From the NCBI GenBank assembly GCA_002914845.1, contig JXTC01000041.1, positions 1,094,646 to 1,158,645 of the forward strand: a stretch of 64,000 bases of DNA, read 5' to 3'. Position numbers and translations under genes: made by a program. Shown piece after piece: positions 12,120-24,889 of the stretch (position 1 is the stretch's first letter; every line of letters begins with the position of its first letter). Source of the stretch: Trema orientale. Taxonomy: Eukaryota; Streptophyta; Magnoliopsida; Rosales; Cannabaceae. Below the pieces are notes generated by a model. That model saw nothing but the letters and a program-made list of their open reading frames with translations, was not told the origin of the DNA and ran no database searches.

Positions 12120-12640
12120 TTTTGGGATTTAGACAATTATACCTAAGTTTTTAAAAATAATACCAAAATTAGGATCTTCCTAAAATAATCATTTTTCCGT
12201 ACGACATTCAGTGGTATTTTTCTAAATGTTTTGGTTACAAGAACTAAAATGGTTTCCTGTAATAAAATTGATTTCTCAATTTCTATTAACCAAATTAGTT
12301 TCTGACTTCCAGTAAATCAAATTAGTTTCAGACTTCCAGTAAATCAAATTAGTTTCAAGTAACATTTTTCTCCAGTTTCCAATACCCTTTGTTTTCTAGT
12401 TTTCTGTAACTAAATTGATTTCTTTAGGACATGGTTATTAGTTACAAAAAATAAAATTGGTTTCTAGTAACTAAATTGGTTTCTCGATTTCTCGTAGCTA
12501 AACTAGTTTCTCATTTCTAGTGACCAAAATATTTAGAAAAATGTTGCTGAATGTCACACAAAAAAATAATTATTTTAGAAATATCATATTTTTGGTATTA
12601 TTTTTTTAAAAAATGGTATGAAGTGTCATTTTCCCTTTTT
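12120..12640. repeat. GTAAC-core dispersed repeat, copy 2, with long inverted arms
   Basis: The arms are inverted: about 12205-12245 (CATTCAGTGGTATTTTTC) matches, reversed, about 12515-12557 (TTTAGAAAAATGTTGCTGAATG). An outer pair continues through ATTAGGATC/AATATC-type words. The interior is a tandem array of about 24 bp built on TTAGTTTCNNACTTCCAGTAA and TTGGTTTCTAGTAACTAAA (about 12250-12510). It looks like a fold-back or MITE-type element, but no target duplication was found. Confidence 0.45.
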
Positions 12641-12789
12641 CTTTTCCGAAATAATTGCAAGGGCCAGGCCCAAGCCAATCCCAAGCAAGGGCCTACTGTC
12701 TGCTATTCAAGCTTGGCTGAATTGGCAACTCTTTACTAGAAGCCCGATTTTCCTTCATTCAATATCGAGGAAATTTAATTTTTTTTGGT

Positions 12790-13045
12790 AATTTTTCAAA
12801 AAAATTAAAAATTTTCAGATTTTGAAATTGTTTGAAAAATTCCGAATTTTAATTAAAAAATCCTACTTTTCATACTTTTAGAAAAATACTACTTTTTATT
12901 TATTGATAAGATACTTGAGGTAACTGGTCAAGTTACCTACTTCTAGTAACCATATTGGTTATTTTAAGTAACCCAACTGGCTACTTTGAGTACTATTAAA
13001 AAATATCAGTTGTGAAGAAAAAGTGATATTTTTCTAAATATTTAT
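12790..13045. repeat. GTAAC-core dispersed repeat, copy 3
   Basis: The core palindrome GTAACTGGTCAAGTTACC lies at 12920-12937, followed by TAGTAACC, AGTAACCC and similar half-sites. It sits inside the same TACTTTTTA/AAAAGTGATATTTTTC shell. The palindrome recurs with one mismatch at 60338-60355, about 47 kb away. Confidence 0.45.
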
Positions 13046-13728
13046 TAAGGCCACATTTGGAATGCAGAATAATGATGAGATTGGATGTGATTAAATTAGT
13101 TCCATATTTGGTGCATGTATATAAGAGTGATTGAATTAGATAAAAATAATCCACTCCAAAAATAATACCCTTAGAAGGAAAGAATTTTATCCTCTTAAGA
13201 ATTTGAGATTAGGAATTTGATTAAAAATAATAAAATATTTTTGAAGTATTAAAAATATGGTACTTTTTGAAATTAAACTTTAAAAGTACTATTTTAGAAA
13301 TTCTCTTTTAAAACTGATAAAACCATAAATGGTATTTTTCCATATATTTTATTGGAAATAATTTATAAAAAAATGGTATTTTTCCAAAATTAAGTTTTAA
13401 AAGTGGTATTTTTCAAAAAAAATTAAAGCGATATTTTGTAAATAAGTTTTTAATAATGATATTTTTATAAAATTAGGTTTTAAAAATGATAGTTTTCTGA
13501 ATTAATGTTTAAAAGTGGTATTTTTCTAATTAATCAAACTTCAAAATAGTTATTTATTTAAAACTATGAAACACACAAGCTAATCCTATCCTAACAAAAA
13601 GTAGCACACCAAACATAGGATAAGATTGGACTATAATCCTATATTATGTTATCCTATCCATTTCAATCTAATTCAATTATTTAAAATAGTCTAATCATAT
13701 CCTATTCTGCATATCAAATGAAGCTTAA
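13046..13728. mobile_element. PIF/Harbinger-like MITE (Tourist type)
   Basis: The element is about 13049-13725, flanked by TAA on both sides (13046-13048, 13726-13728). The ends are imperfect inverted repeats: GGCCACATTTGGAATGCAG at the left, AGCTTCATTTGATATGCAG inverted from the right. The interior (about 13240-13530) is an array of AAAAGTGGTATTTTTC-like words, the same shell motif as the GTAAC-core family. No coding capacity. Confidence 0.65.
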
Positions 13729-14123
13729 AAAGTATTATTTTTCTAAAAAAAACTTATAAAAAATGATTTTTTTTAAAATCAATCTAGGACTTTTCAAAAA
13801 ATGTGGCCCATCCAAAATTTTTCAATTTTTGGTACTTTAGCCTGGAATTTTATAAGAAACTCATAAATATTTATTTATTTGGGTATTAAGTAACCAAATA
13901 CGGCATAATCGTCTGGTCACTCGTGATTTTAGCTCTTCTAAGTAGATTTATTTATTATTTTTTAAAAGAAAAGTACTAGTTTGATAGTACTTTTTGACCT
14001 TTTCTCTAAATAAAAACTGTTATTACAAAAAGAGCAATCGCCACGTTCTATTAATAATCTGCTGCATACAGTGATTTCTATCATCATTTACTATTCGAAA
14101 CGAATACGTATTGGCCATGTGTT

Positions 14124-14483
14124 GGCCCGTTTGTTTCACCCATTCCATTTCATTCAAATAGAAAACTCATTGGAATGGGTGTTTGTTTCAATAATTCCAG
14201 TTTTTTCATTCAAATGGTCTTTTAGAATGTGTGTTTGTTTCAATAATTCAGTTTTTCCATTCAAATGGTCTATCAGTCACATCAACTATTGGAATGAGGT
14301 TTTTGTATTTTGGAATGAGAATAGAGGGGAGGAGGTATTTTTGAATGGTCCATTCCAATGCTCACATTCTAATTACAACCTATTCTACTGTTTTTCCATT
14401 CAAATGTCTCACATTTCAATTATAACCCATTCTAAAATTTCTATTTAAATACACCCATTCGAATAGGTGAAACAAACGGGCCC
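14124..14483. mobile_element. MITE with GGCCCGTTTGTTTCACC termini
   Basis: The terminal inverted repeats are GGCCCGTTTGTTTCACCC at 14124 and its inverted partner ending at 14483. The left half contains a direct duplication of about 55 bp (TGTTTGTTTCAATAATTC, then CATTCAAATGG). A second, truncated copy starts at about 14645 and runs to about 14900, and a third end-fragment lies at about 14598. The target duplication is unresolved, so the superfamily is uncertain (PIF/Harbinger or hAT). Confidence 0.6.
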
Positions 14484-15511
14484 ATTATTTTCTTTTCCGG
14501 TAATGATTAGCCATGAGGTAACTGAACTTCAATTAGTACTTTTTCTAGTGTTTTAGAAGTATATTAGTTGGTTCATCAAAATAAAATAAATTCAGTGGCC
14601 CCATTTGGTTCGCCTATTTGAATGTGTGTATTTGAATGGAAATTGGCCCCGTTTGTTTCAACCATTTCATTCTATTGGAATGGAAAATCTATTTGAATAT
14701 GTGTTTGTTTCAACAATTCAGTTATTCAAATGGTCCATCCGAAAAGTTAACCATTGGAATGGTTTTTTTGTGTCTTGAATGAGAATGGAGGGGGGGAGGT
14801 GTTTTTGAATGGTCCATTCCAATGCTCTCATTGTAATTACAACACATTCTACTATTTTTTCTATTCAAATGTCTCCCATTCCAATTGTAACATATTCCAC
14901 AATATGATTTGGCATATAGAAATCTGTGTGTATATATATATTATATGGAAACCTATATAATATGAATTTATTTTATTCTTTATGGATGGTGAATCTAATT
15001 TTGATAGTTTAGATTTCAAACGAACGGTTGCAAAAATAAATGCTACATTTAATTCATTTCGGAATTTATTTCAATGTACTTAATTATAATTATTTGATTG
15101 AAATTTAAATGTCGAAATTAATTTTCCTTGTCTACAAAGAAGAAAAAAAAATCCATATTCTACTTGTTCTCAAAGTACATATTCTAGCGGTTTACGTAAT
15201 AATAAATAAATAGTGTAACATATTAATCTAATGTTAATAAAGACCCCTTGTCAGTCATTATTGTTGACAAATTATCAATGTTGTCCTAAATTCCTCAATT
15301 TATGATTAAAGAAAATGACTATATCTGTATATTACTATATTTTTTTAAATTGAGACATAGTGTTAACCTTTGCCGGTCCAGATATGATTAATCTGATTGT
15401 ACCTCTTTTTATATCGCTTGAGCATGATTAATAATTAAGTCATTCAAACCCAAACACAGTTTAATTGTGTTGTATTTGTGCCGTACATACATATTGCTTA
15501 TGTGCTCGCAC
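14484..15511. other. Intergenic with a truncated MITE copy
   Basis: Holds the truncated relative of the preceding MITE (about 14598-14900). Beyond that, AT-rich sequence with no recognised gene or element. Confidence 0.4.
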
Positions 15512-15977
15512 TTAGGATATGTTTGGTAGGGAGGAAAGAAAATAGGACGGAAGGAAAAATTAGAAAAGAAAGAAAATATGTAGAATAGAAAGGAAAGTAT
15601 CTTTTTCTCCATTGTTGTTTGGTATGAAGGGAGGAAAAAAAATTAGTTTATTTTAAAATGATTATTTTGCCCTTATTATTAAAATTTAAAAATTAATATA
15701 TGAAGTTATTTTAGTAAATTCACTTTTATACATTAATAAATTAGTAAATTCACTTTTATACATTAATAAAAACTTTTCCTTCCTTTTTTCTCCCCATTTT
15801 TGAGAAGAAATTTTTTGTGTGAAGCTCACTATTCATTTCCCTCATATTTTTCCTTCTCCTTTTCTCTTCCCTTCCCTTTTCCCTCCTACCAAACAACCCA
15901 ACTTTTTAGTTTCCATCTACTTTTCCTTCAAACTTTTTTCTTCCTCTCCCTTTTCCTTCCTACCAAACATAGTCTTA
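15512..15977. mobile_element. PIF/Harbinger-like MITE (Tourist type)
   Basis: The element is 15515-15974 (460 bp) with TTA duplicated at both ends (15512-15514, 15975-15977). The inverted repeats are GGATATGTTTGGTAGG and, from the right, GACTATGTTTGGTAGG. The interior is purine-rich on the left and pyrimidine-rich on the right, so the arms are long and could fold back. There is an internal direct repeat, TTAGTAAATTCACTTTTATA, at about 15711-15770. Non-coding. Confidence 0.75.
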
Positions 15978-16499
15978 CCTATTTTGGCCTAATTTTTTTC
16001 ATTTAAAAACTCTTGTTATTCAAGTGCGAATCGTGCTTGTTTTCGAATCCTAATGTTCTTAAACCATGATCATACAATATTTTTGGTCTTTGGACCCTTT
16101 GGTCTTTGTGCATAAAGTCTTTAGGTATTTCTCAAATTCAATTTTTTTAAGAACTCACAATATCTTATTGTCTTCTATAATTTTTTTTCTTTTTTTCTTT
16201 TTAAATTTTCTTGTTAATTGAAATATTTGATCTTAACTATTTTCAACTTAATTTTAAGAGCTGATATTATAAACTATATATTATTCTATAACCATGTTAA
16301 ATAATATTTCAAACTTTATCTATCTATAACTTTATTTTTTTTTAAAAAGAAAAAAGAAAACATTAGGAAATTTGAGATTTGTTGGGGTCTTTCTGATGAG
16401 TATGTGAGCTCTTCTAACTTTAATGGGTCGAATTGCTGATTTTTTCCTAAATTAAACTCGACCAAGGCTTAAGATTTGAGGAAAGTGAAAATTAAGCCT
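15978..16499. other. Intergenic, nothing recognised
   Basis: AT-rich, no exon-like or transposon-like structure seen. Confidence 0.4.
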
Positions 16500-17250
16500 T
16501 GTACAACATTTTTAGAAAATAATTAGAAAAATACGATGGGATGTGTTTTCTGCAGATTTAGTACTATTTTTATTAGAAAATACCATTTTTAAAAATATTT
16601 AGAAAAATACTATTTTTTAAAAATAATAACTATTAACTGGTAACCAGTTTTCGAGTACTGGTAACTAGTAACTAAAGGTATTATAACTGGTAACTAGCAA
16701 CCGGTAACGAGCAACTATTTTTAAATATAGTATTTTTCTAAAATTTTTTAAAAAAATGATGTTTTCCTAATAAAAATTTTATAGGAATTGGGGAAAAAAA
16801 AAAAATTGACCTTCGCATTTTTGTAATTCTTTTTGGTTTTCATAGGTAAAAATGTTAGAAATCCTTAAGGAAACTAGGCCATATACGACCTTTTTTGAAA
16901 AGATTTTGAAAAATATGATGGCTCAGTTTTTTCTAGTTTATGTATCGCATTTTTTTAGAAAAATATCATTTTTTAAAATGATTACTAATTACTAATGCTT
17001 CAAATTGGTTACCGGTGACCAGTGACTAGTTATAATACTTTTTTTTTCTCTTTTTTGTTTTGTTTTTTACTTTTTATTATTTTTCCTAAATCTATTACTA
17101 GTTAAAATATTTTTTCTCTCTCTTTTTTTTTTTAAATTTTAAATATCTTTGGTTACTAGTTATCAGAGTTCCAAAATTGGTTATCGGTTACGAGTTGCTA
17201 TTTAAAAATTAGCACTGTTCTATTTTAAAAATTGACATTTTTCTTAAAAA
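16500..17250. repeat. GTAAC-core dispersed repeats, copies 4 and 5
   Basis: Two adjacent units (about 16500-16800 and 16860-17250). Each has TAGAAAAATAC/GTATTTTTCTA shells around cores rich in AACTGGTAAC, GGTTACTAG and ACCGGTAAC half-sites (16628-16712; 16990-17030 and 17150-17200). Each unit ends in a similar TATAGGAATTG plus A-tract, so they look like two insertions or a tandem duplication of one family. Confidence 0.45.
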
Positions 17251-18864
17251 ACGCAGTATAGGAATTGAAAAAAAAAAAAAATGGCCTGCTGTAGTTTTGT
17301 AATTTTTTTTTTTTTTGGTTTTGTATGTAAAATCTTGGGAATTTGATATCCCATGCTCCACCATGTGGGTCTATAGAAAAGAGAATAATATAGTGAAAGA
17401 CATATTTTACTTAAAAAAAAAAGAAGGAACTCAACTGTTAGGAAAATCAAAACGGTGAAGAGGAGTAAGAGAAAATATGGTGAGCTATTAAGAATCTTGT
17501 GGGATATAGGATAATTGCTTGGTTCTTTTTGAGCGATTGGGAATATTTAGTAGAAAAGAGATTAGGATAACGGAGAGAGTGTATGTGATAGCTTGGTAGG
17601 AAAAAGAACATATGTGAGAGGAGCTTATAATTTTGATAAAGGCGAAACTGCAGCGTAGGTGGATCTTGAGATATAAATTATTGCGTAGGTTGATTTTGAA
17701 GTATGGCATGGGAGAGGAGGTTAGGCAAAATATGAACTAGTTAACTTTGGAGGTAAACTATATATATAGAAAGGGAAACTGCTAGGTATGTCATTGAGAA
17801 AAGAAATCCGTTAGGTTACAATGAAAAAGAGCGAATTACTAGATAAATAGGTTTTGAGGCAAGGCATTTGAACAGAGTGTGGGTAAGCTTTTCTAAGTTC
17901 TGAGGTATACCATGAAGAAAATATGAAGAAGATTTTGGGCAGAATCTTTTTTTATCTTGATAAAAAGTTTGGGCAGAGCTTTGTACACGAAGAGAACTGG
18001 AATTTGCGAATGATAAAAAAGACGCGTGATATTTCTTTTGTACAGTGAACCATGGAGAAAGCAAGTATCAGTATATGTTATAGATAAAAATGAGCCGATG
18101 GGCAAGTTGATTTTGTATAACAACTGGAAGATAGAGTGTGGAGAGATTCAATGTTCAAAGAATGGAGAAGTATTATAATAATAACGATGCTTTTGGGTCT
18201 ATTCCCCTTTAGCAGTTGGCTACCCCACCTCGTATAGATGATTTTCTCACATATTAAAAAAGGAATAAGCATCGTATCTCTCATTTAGGTAAAGTTTAGC
18301 ATTTTTTTGTCTCCCAACAATTCTGTAAAAGTTGAGATTAATAAGTAAAAATGATTTATCAAGTATACTTGCACATGGCTGATAGAAGGTTGGTTAGCAG
18401 CAAAGTAATGGCTGGAATACTAAGACTATATGCATGTTGATTGGCTTTTGGGTAGCTGCTGGGCTTTCTTTAATATGTCATAGGCATATGATTTGGGCCT
18501 TTTGAGCTTATGACACAATATATTTGCGTATATTGTACTGTATATTTAGCTTTATTTTAGTATGACATATTGTATGAGAATACTTGTATGTTGCATAAGT
18601 GTATAAGTTTTGATTTCTTATGCATCGAAAATAATGTCTCTTTGGTATGACATGAAATATATTGCATGTAGCATTAGTCTATGTGTGGCATAAATTTGCA
18701 TGTAGTATAAATTTATTTAGCATGAGATAGCACGTTCTTGCACAATTGTATGATATAAGTATGTAATACATGTGTGAGATATTTGGGTTCATGCTCGTTA
18801 ATATTTGGGCTCGTATTCGCAAGGACTCAATATGCATGAGAAGACTTTGGGTCTTATCCTTGGA
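17251..18864. other. Unexplained intergenic stretch
   Basis: About 17450-18300 is richer in G than its flanks on the plus strand and reads like a decayed coding or element sequence. Broken short frames occur in several phases and none has a domain I recognise. About 18430-18800 repeats GCATGTAG/ATATTGTATG-like words. No confident call. Confidence 0.25.
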
Positions 18865-18990
18865 CCCATTTTATTTTTGACCATCAACAATAAGATGGGT
18901 CTTGCCCTTCCACCTATTGTTGATAGTCAAAAATAAAATGAGTCTTGTCCTTGGACCCACTTTATTTTTTACCATCAACAAGAACAATAC
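18865..18990. repeat. Inverted repeat (28-bp arms) plus third direct copy
   Basis: The arm at 18865-18892 (CCCATTTTATTTTTGACC and on) pairs with 18915-18942 with about two mismatches across a 22-base loop. A third, direct copy of the left arm follows at about 18954-18985. It could form a stem-loop if transcribed. Embedded in TTGGACCCA/GGGTCTT repeats. Confidence 0.6.
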
Positions 18991-19943
18991 ACAAAAAATA
19001 CTCTAAGATTGACTCGATGTGATTTGAAAGTGTAATGGAGATAAAAATAGGCTAAAATACTTAGAGAGCATTTGGATATCAATATAAGTTCATGCTTAAG
19101 GCTTAAGAAATCTCAAATGAGATTCTATTTATAGAATTCCTCAACAACTAGCCATTTCTAGTCATAATTGCGCTCTATGTGGTCAATTTGGTCGAACAAA
19201 TTTATAATCATTGGAACTATCCTTGTTGACAACTTCAAACAACCACATTTTTGTCCTTGCTGTTAAATCTGGTCGACTAAATTTTGACAAGAGTTAATGG
19301 AAAATTGCCTCTAGGTCTCAATTTTGGTCCGAATTTAAAATTACCTTTTAATAATTAATAGACATATTCTCAACACTTCAAAAGTTATTTTGGCTATCTT
19401 AAAAGACATATATTTATTTTCAAACAATTAAACAACATATTTATTTTGAGTCTAAGATTCCTTGAAAATTCATTTGACAATTTCTAATGCGAAGAGAATC
19501 TAAGTGCAATGCAATAAATCAAATACAAGACTAAGATTACAGATATACTATCTCTAGATATGGTCTTTTATAGTATTGTATCTTGTTTGTCCATCTTCAA
19601 ATTTGATTCTAATAGGTACATATGCATTTATCTTCAAGCTTGATTCTTTAATTAACTTGAGTTAGAATTTTTAAACCATTTAACTACACACTTAAGTTAA
19701 ATCATTAGTATTAATCAAATACTTGTTATCTTCAAAATAAGAGTGAGTAAGATTGCAACCCTTATAGGTTAACAAAAATAACATTACAACATATACAAAT
19801 AGAGTTTATTTCATGCGCCCCCTAATTTATGTAGAATGTCTAAATATGACATCAGGATCAGAAAAGATTCAACCTCATTTTTCACACCACAAGAATATCA
19901 ATTCTGTCAGGTAAATAGGAGATAAATGGCATATATCATGATT
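18991..19943. other. Intergenic; possible LTR remnant
   Basis: The texture (TATTTATAGAATTCCTCAAC at about 19125-19144, then mixed-composition sequence) is reminiscent of an LTR promoter region, but I find no paired ends or coding remains. No firm call. Confidence 0.25.
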
Positions 19944-20317
19944 TTAAACTTTGGGATAACTGTAAAAAAATACCCTCATGTTTGTGTGTTCTGTAATTTA
20001 AACCCTGAAGTTTAGACTCTGCAAAATAATACTTTGATATTAAGAATTTCTGAAAATTATTACATTTGACAGAATTTTTTGACCAATTTTAGGAACGAAA
20101 AAATAATAATATCCTCCATTAAAAATAGATTAATCTATATTATTCATCTTAATTTTGAGAATATTATTGTATTTTATCAGTTAAAAATCAACACAGGATA
20201 TTAATTTTCAGAAATTCGTAATCTCAGAGTATTATTTTGCGGAATCCAAACTTCAGGGTTTAAATTGCAGAACATCCAAACATGAGAGTATTTTTTTGTA
20301 ATTATCCCTTAAACTTT
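19944..20317. mobile_element. Mutator-type MITE, perfect 9-bp target duplication
   Basis: The element is 19953-20308 (356 bp). It starts GGGATAACTGTAAAAAAATA and ends in the inverted form of GGGATAATTACAAAAAAATA. The long inverted arms extend inward through the CCCTGAAGTTTRGACTCTGC region. The flanking direct repeat TTAAACTTT is 9 bp (19944-19952, 20309-20317), the Mutator hallmark. Close relatives lie at 49102-49467 and, more distantly, 41663-42034. Non-coding. Confidence 0.85.
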
Positions 20318-21737
20318 TTTTTGAATTTCCACACTAGAATTTGGGGCTAAAATCAATAGTATAACATGTATCATAATTTCTAGAGTAATTTTTGAAAACC
20401 CAATTGAGTAATATTTAGAATGAAATCAGTAAAATAAGTGTCATTTTGTTTATGTCTATTTATCTAATAGAGTATAGTTTAAATGATTTAGGATGTAAAA
20501 GTGATATTTTTAGTAGTTAATGAGACACTCTGTATAATTCGAGAAATATGCGTAGAAAAAACCCATATAAGAATATTAGAAAGAGCAACACAACTGGGGA
20601 CAGCCAGCTCAAGTGCCTCGAGAGTATCATTTGGGTATTACTTAGAATCTGGCCCCATGAGGAAACGACCAAACGCAAAAGGAGGAAAAAGTACTTGATT
20701 GAATCAATCATGATTCATGATCATCATTTCACTTGGGGCCACCAACTCCAAACCGCCACAACCCTCTGATCATTTCACGTCTCTCAGCCAAAATTTATAA
20801 TTAAAGCAAACCGTACGATTTGCCAGAGTGGTGGACTGGACTGGACTGGAATGGAACGATGTCAATCACCCGGAATCTGGGCAAAGAAGCTCATTTCCTC
20901 CCTCCTCCCTCAAAATATCATCAACTCACTGCTTTTACCACTCACTCCCTCACTCACTCACTCATTCATATCATGACCCGACAAAGATTCAGATCATGGC
21001 GTCACCGTGTCCCCACCCAATGACATGTGACAGTCATGTCAGGTTGCGTCACTCATGTGTCATAACCACTCGGTCAACGAACTTGGATGATAATAATAAT
21101 AGTTAAACTAAAAGAAAAAAAAGTTTATTTAATAATGATAATAATAGCAGTAAAGACGAACTAAATAATGTTTTATGTATTTATTTATTATTAAGATGAA
21201 GCCAGCGGCACTGACAGGCTCTAATCCAAGGGAAAGACTAAAGAGCAGGTTTTGGGTATTTTTGCTAGCGTGCGCCATAGGGCACCGTGCGCATCGGGTG
21301 TGGGTCGGGTCAGAAATTTGTGGATCCAGATTATTTGACTTTGGTTTAGGCGTGCGTGATGTAGGACACCAAGAGTGGTACAATTTTTCTGTGCTTCCTA
21401 CCGGAAGGTACAGGCAGGGCCTTGTTTCTACTTTGTCTTAATGAAATTGTGTACGATGGGAAACCAATCTAAGTTTTATGCTCACGCCTTTCCCTAAGCA
21501 AGTGACCAACACTCGCGGCAATGATATACAACTCATTAGAAAGAAAAAAGAAAATTCTACTAATAATATTACTCCTAATAATTGCGTTCAATTTACAGTG
21601 GTTTCTGAGTCATAATACCTAAATTTGGTTATAATAAAATTACTTAAAATTGGGTAAAAAAAAAAAGATATCAACACCTCACTTTATCACTAGACGAATT
21701 TGACATTAATTTCATTTTTACCTTTAAATTATCATTT
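20318..21737. other. Intergenic; one GC-richer promoter-like block
   Basis: About 20820-21080 and 21190-21430 are more GC-rich than the rest. They contain CGTCA/TGACA words and (CACT/CTCA)n runs, but no exon with splice sites or homology that I recognise. They may be remnants of a gene 5' region or an element. Confidence 0.3.
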
Positions 21738-22017
21738 GATATGGTAGTTTCTTTTTTTGATGGAAAAAGAGGGGCGGAAGGGAGCGACCAGAGTGGTATT
21801 TTTTCCTAGGCGTGACTATGGGAGCTTCCAATCCCACTAGCAGGAATGTTCGTCGAGGACCCTTCGGGCAGGTCTTATCCCATCGGAGAGATGGAGGCGT
21901 CACCCTAGCCCCAACGAATGTAGTTGCTGGTAAGGCATGCGTGGGGCGTAGGTATGGGCACTCTCCATTAGACCCTGGCTGGCAAAAACAAGCCTTCATA
22001 TATGGTAGTTTCTTTTT
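21738..22017 (-). mobile_element. GC-rich retroposon with 18-bp direct repeats
   Basis: A GC-rich insert of about 240 bp (21756-21999) in AT-rich DNA. It is bounded by the direct repeat ATATGGTAGTTTCTTTTT at 21738-21755 and 22000-22017. On the minus strand it ends in CCATC followed by an A-run, as expected for target-primed reverse transcription. I do not recognise clear polymerase III boxes, so it may be a SINE of unfamiliar family, a 5'-truncated LINE tail or a retrocopied transcript fragment. Confidence 0.65.
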
Positions 22018-22132
22018 AGTTAGTCTCTCGAAGGTTTCACTATTCGTTGTGGTTTAACATAAGTAATAGTATTAAGTGTAATTATCCTTTATTTTTGCAG
22101 ATTAATTTATAATTTTCACTTGCAAACATACT

Positions 22133-23911
22133 TGTTGTGAAAATAATAAACGCAAGTGTACGTATCGCAAACAAATAATATAATAGTAAGTATCGAGTAT
22201 CGTCCCACGAAGACTGTTGATTCACTAAGTACCAAAATTTTACAATTAAATGACCAAAGAAAAATTAAATTAAATTAAATTAGAACTAAAAGTAAACTAA
22301 AAGTAATAAAAATAAACGAGAACGAATATTAAAAGCAGAAAATAATACGAGATGTAAATCAATGAAATTAAACCTAGGGTTTTCGATTTTACCGTAATTA
22401 ATCTATGCTAAAATCCTCTATCTCATTAGCCTAAAATTATTCTCCTAGTTGATAGTCGAGATTCCCTAATTTATTCACTATCCTCTCCCGAGTTCAAGCA
22501 AAAATACTCTTAATTATCAATTCACTATATTCCTATGTGAATTAAACTAATTAAGAATTCATTAAGATCTGTGAAAACTCATATAGCAACTACATAAATC
22601 ATGTAAATATATTCCTATTTTACATGCAATTTATGACTTTCAATTCAATGAACTAGACATATAAATCTCTTTCCAGTTTTATTATGATTAACAAATCATC
22701 TATTTAGTGGCCAATTAAATGAAAGCATTAAGAACAGAATTAAAAACTCAACTAGGAAAAATAATTCATGGACTAAATTGAAAAAAAAAATTAAAACATC
22801 ATAGTTAGGCTACATCGTAGCCCTAGAAAAGAAATCTAGAATATAATTAAACTAAGAAAAACAAAAATATTAAATATAAAAAACCTAAAGAAAATAAAAA
22901 TTTTAAGCTGAAAATAAAATCAAACTAGAGAAAATTGCAGTTGAAGAGGCTCCACTCCTCTGTTCTGTCTCCCACTGACTTTTTCTCTCTGGACTACTGA
23001 GTTTCTCTCTCTAGAATGATGTGTTTTCCTCATGTCCCTAATCCTTTTATAGCTAAAAAGAGAGTATTTCCTAATCATTCACCGATTCTAATACTCAATT
23101 TTGATTGGTTGTATGATGTAGCACTTTCTTATTCAAACTCTACCTTTTTCTCTCTCTTTCTCCCACGTTTCTTATTCAAAATATGGTACTAAGCGAATTA
23201 TCCTATGCGGCATCAAAGAGTGAGCTTAGCACGTATCCCGCGTTTCATTGGCTGAAACACGACATGACTTTGACTAAGTGATGTGGCAAATTCTGGTTGG
23301 AGCTCAAATTTGAATGCACGTAAATGAAGAGCACCCGATTAGACACCTGAAACCCCCTGCGACAACTGACATAAGCCAGACCCCACTTATCTCTTGCCAG
23401 TGCCAGCCGCTCCACTAGCGTCGGACCGTGCGTGAAGGACACACGCTCTCCTAATGCGTTGGATCTTCATCGAACGGCCTAAATCGCATCGTCTCCTATA
23501 TATATATATATCGCGCCTGGTGCTTCACTCTTCAGAATTTCTTTTCTTTTCCTTTCCTTTAATTAAAATCAAATTAAAAACGTAAATAACCTATATCAAA
23601 ATAACTTTTCTTAATTAAATACCTAAGTAAAATTAAATAATACAAAGCTAATTTTAAATAATTAAAAACCTAATTTAATACAAAATAACTTAAATCAAAA
23701 ACTTAAATCTAATACAAATTAAATTAACTTAAATTAACCAAATTAAAATACCTAAACCTAATGAAATAACATAAAATTAAATAAAACTAAATCTAAACCA
23801 AAATAAAATAAAAGAAACTTAAATTACTTAAAATCTAAATTAAAATTACTCTAGAAAACACATTTTTAATGAATAAAAAGCACAAATAACTCTATAAAAA
23901 CAGAGTTATCA
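22133..23911 (-). mobile_element. Solo LTR-like fossil
   Basis: Read on the minus strand it starts TGATAACTCTGTTTTTATAG and ends near TGCGTTTATTATTTTCACA-ACA, an LTR-like TG...CA span of about 1.78 kb. The GATACTCGATACTTACTA and ACGTACACTTGCG words near its end are typical of large non-coding LTRs I associate with Ty3/gypsy-related or LARD elements. No internal coding region or second LTR is present, so it would be a solo LTR. Flanking 5-bp repeats are not evident, which keeps confidence modest. Appears old. Confidence 0.45.
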
Positions 23912-24889
23912 ATTAGTTTAAAATAAGAAAATGATTAACACGTTAATAATCATCAATGTGTAGGGGCATATAGCTTATATGATGTTAGAGAAACTAAAAA
24001 CTTTATATCATGCAATATCAATCTTTACACCAGATTCTTATCTTTTTTTATATTTCGTTTGTGATTGGTGACTAAATTATTTTCGTACGAGGAGTGAAGG
24101 ACCTTTTTTTTTAGTGGCTAGAAAAGTTATATGGAGGAAAAGAATGCTTTTGATCATTTTAAAAAAAGAGAAGATTTCTGAAATATTAGAATCTCGGAAA
24201 AATCATCTAAAATCCAACAAAATTTGATATAATAATTTCATTACGAAAGTAAGTAACAAAAATCAATCACTCCACAACTTTTATAAGTTATCGCTTGAAA
24301 AGTTTTTATTACCAACAAAATGATGATTTTTTTATTATTTTTTAGATTAGATTGAAACGTAAGATCAATATCCATACCGATAAAAAGTATGCTTACTACT
24401 AAATTACGTATGCAGTTATTTTTCTCTCTATTTTTTTTTCCAAAAGGAAAATATTCTTCTTCATCCCGGTTTGAATGGCTGGACCACCTAGCAGTCATAG
24501 AGGATTCCTCCCTGATGATCATATCTCCTCTATATCTTAATATTTGCTAACAATTATCGAGAATATAAAGGTAAAATTTACACTACGAACACCTACGATT
24601 CAACTACCCTTTTATTTTAATTAAATAACTCAAATCTCGAAAAAAAAAAAAGGAGAAAACTATAGTCATATTTAAAGATTGGTACTGGTTAACTGCAATA
24701 ATTAATCGTATTAATGCACGTGCCACTAGAAACATAATTAAAAATTATAACGTGAAAATTAATGATAAGATACTATCATTCCCTCGTATATTTATTTTGA
24801 ATCTTTGATTGTGAAATGGAGTTTCCAATGTGCTAGTGTACACTATATATAATATATGTTAGCAATTTAGCATATCCATCGTCCTTCAG
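23912..24889. other. Intergenic, nothing recognised
   Basis: AT-rich, short random frames only. No transposon ends or exon-like segments seen. Confidence 0.4.

Noticed and set aside
14071-14448. 125-residue open frame
   Set aside because: It coincides with a MITE and its internal duplication; Phe/Ser-rich low-complexity peptide.
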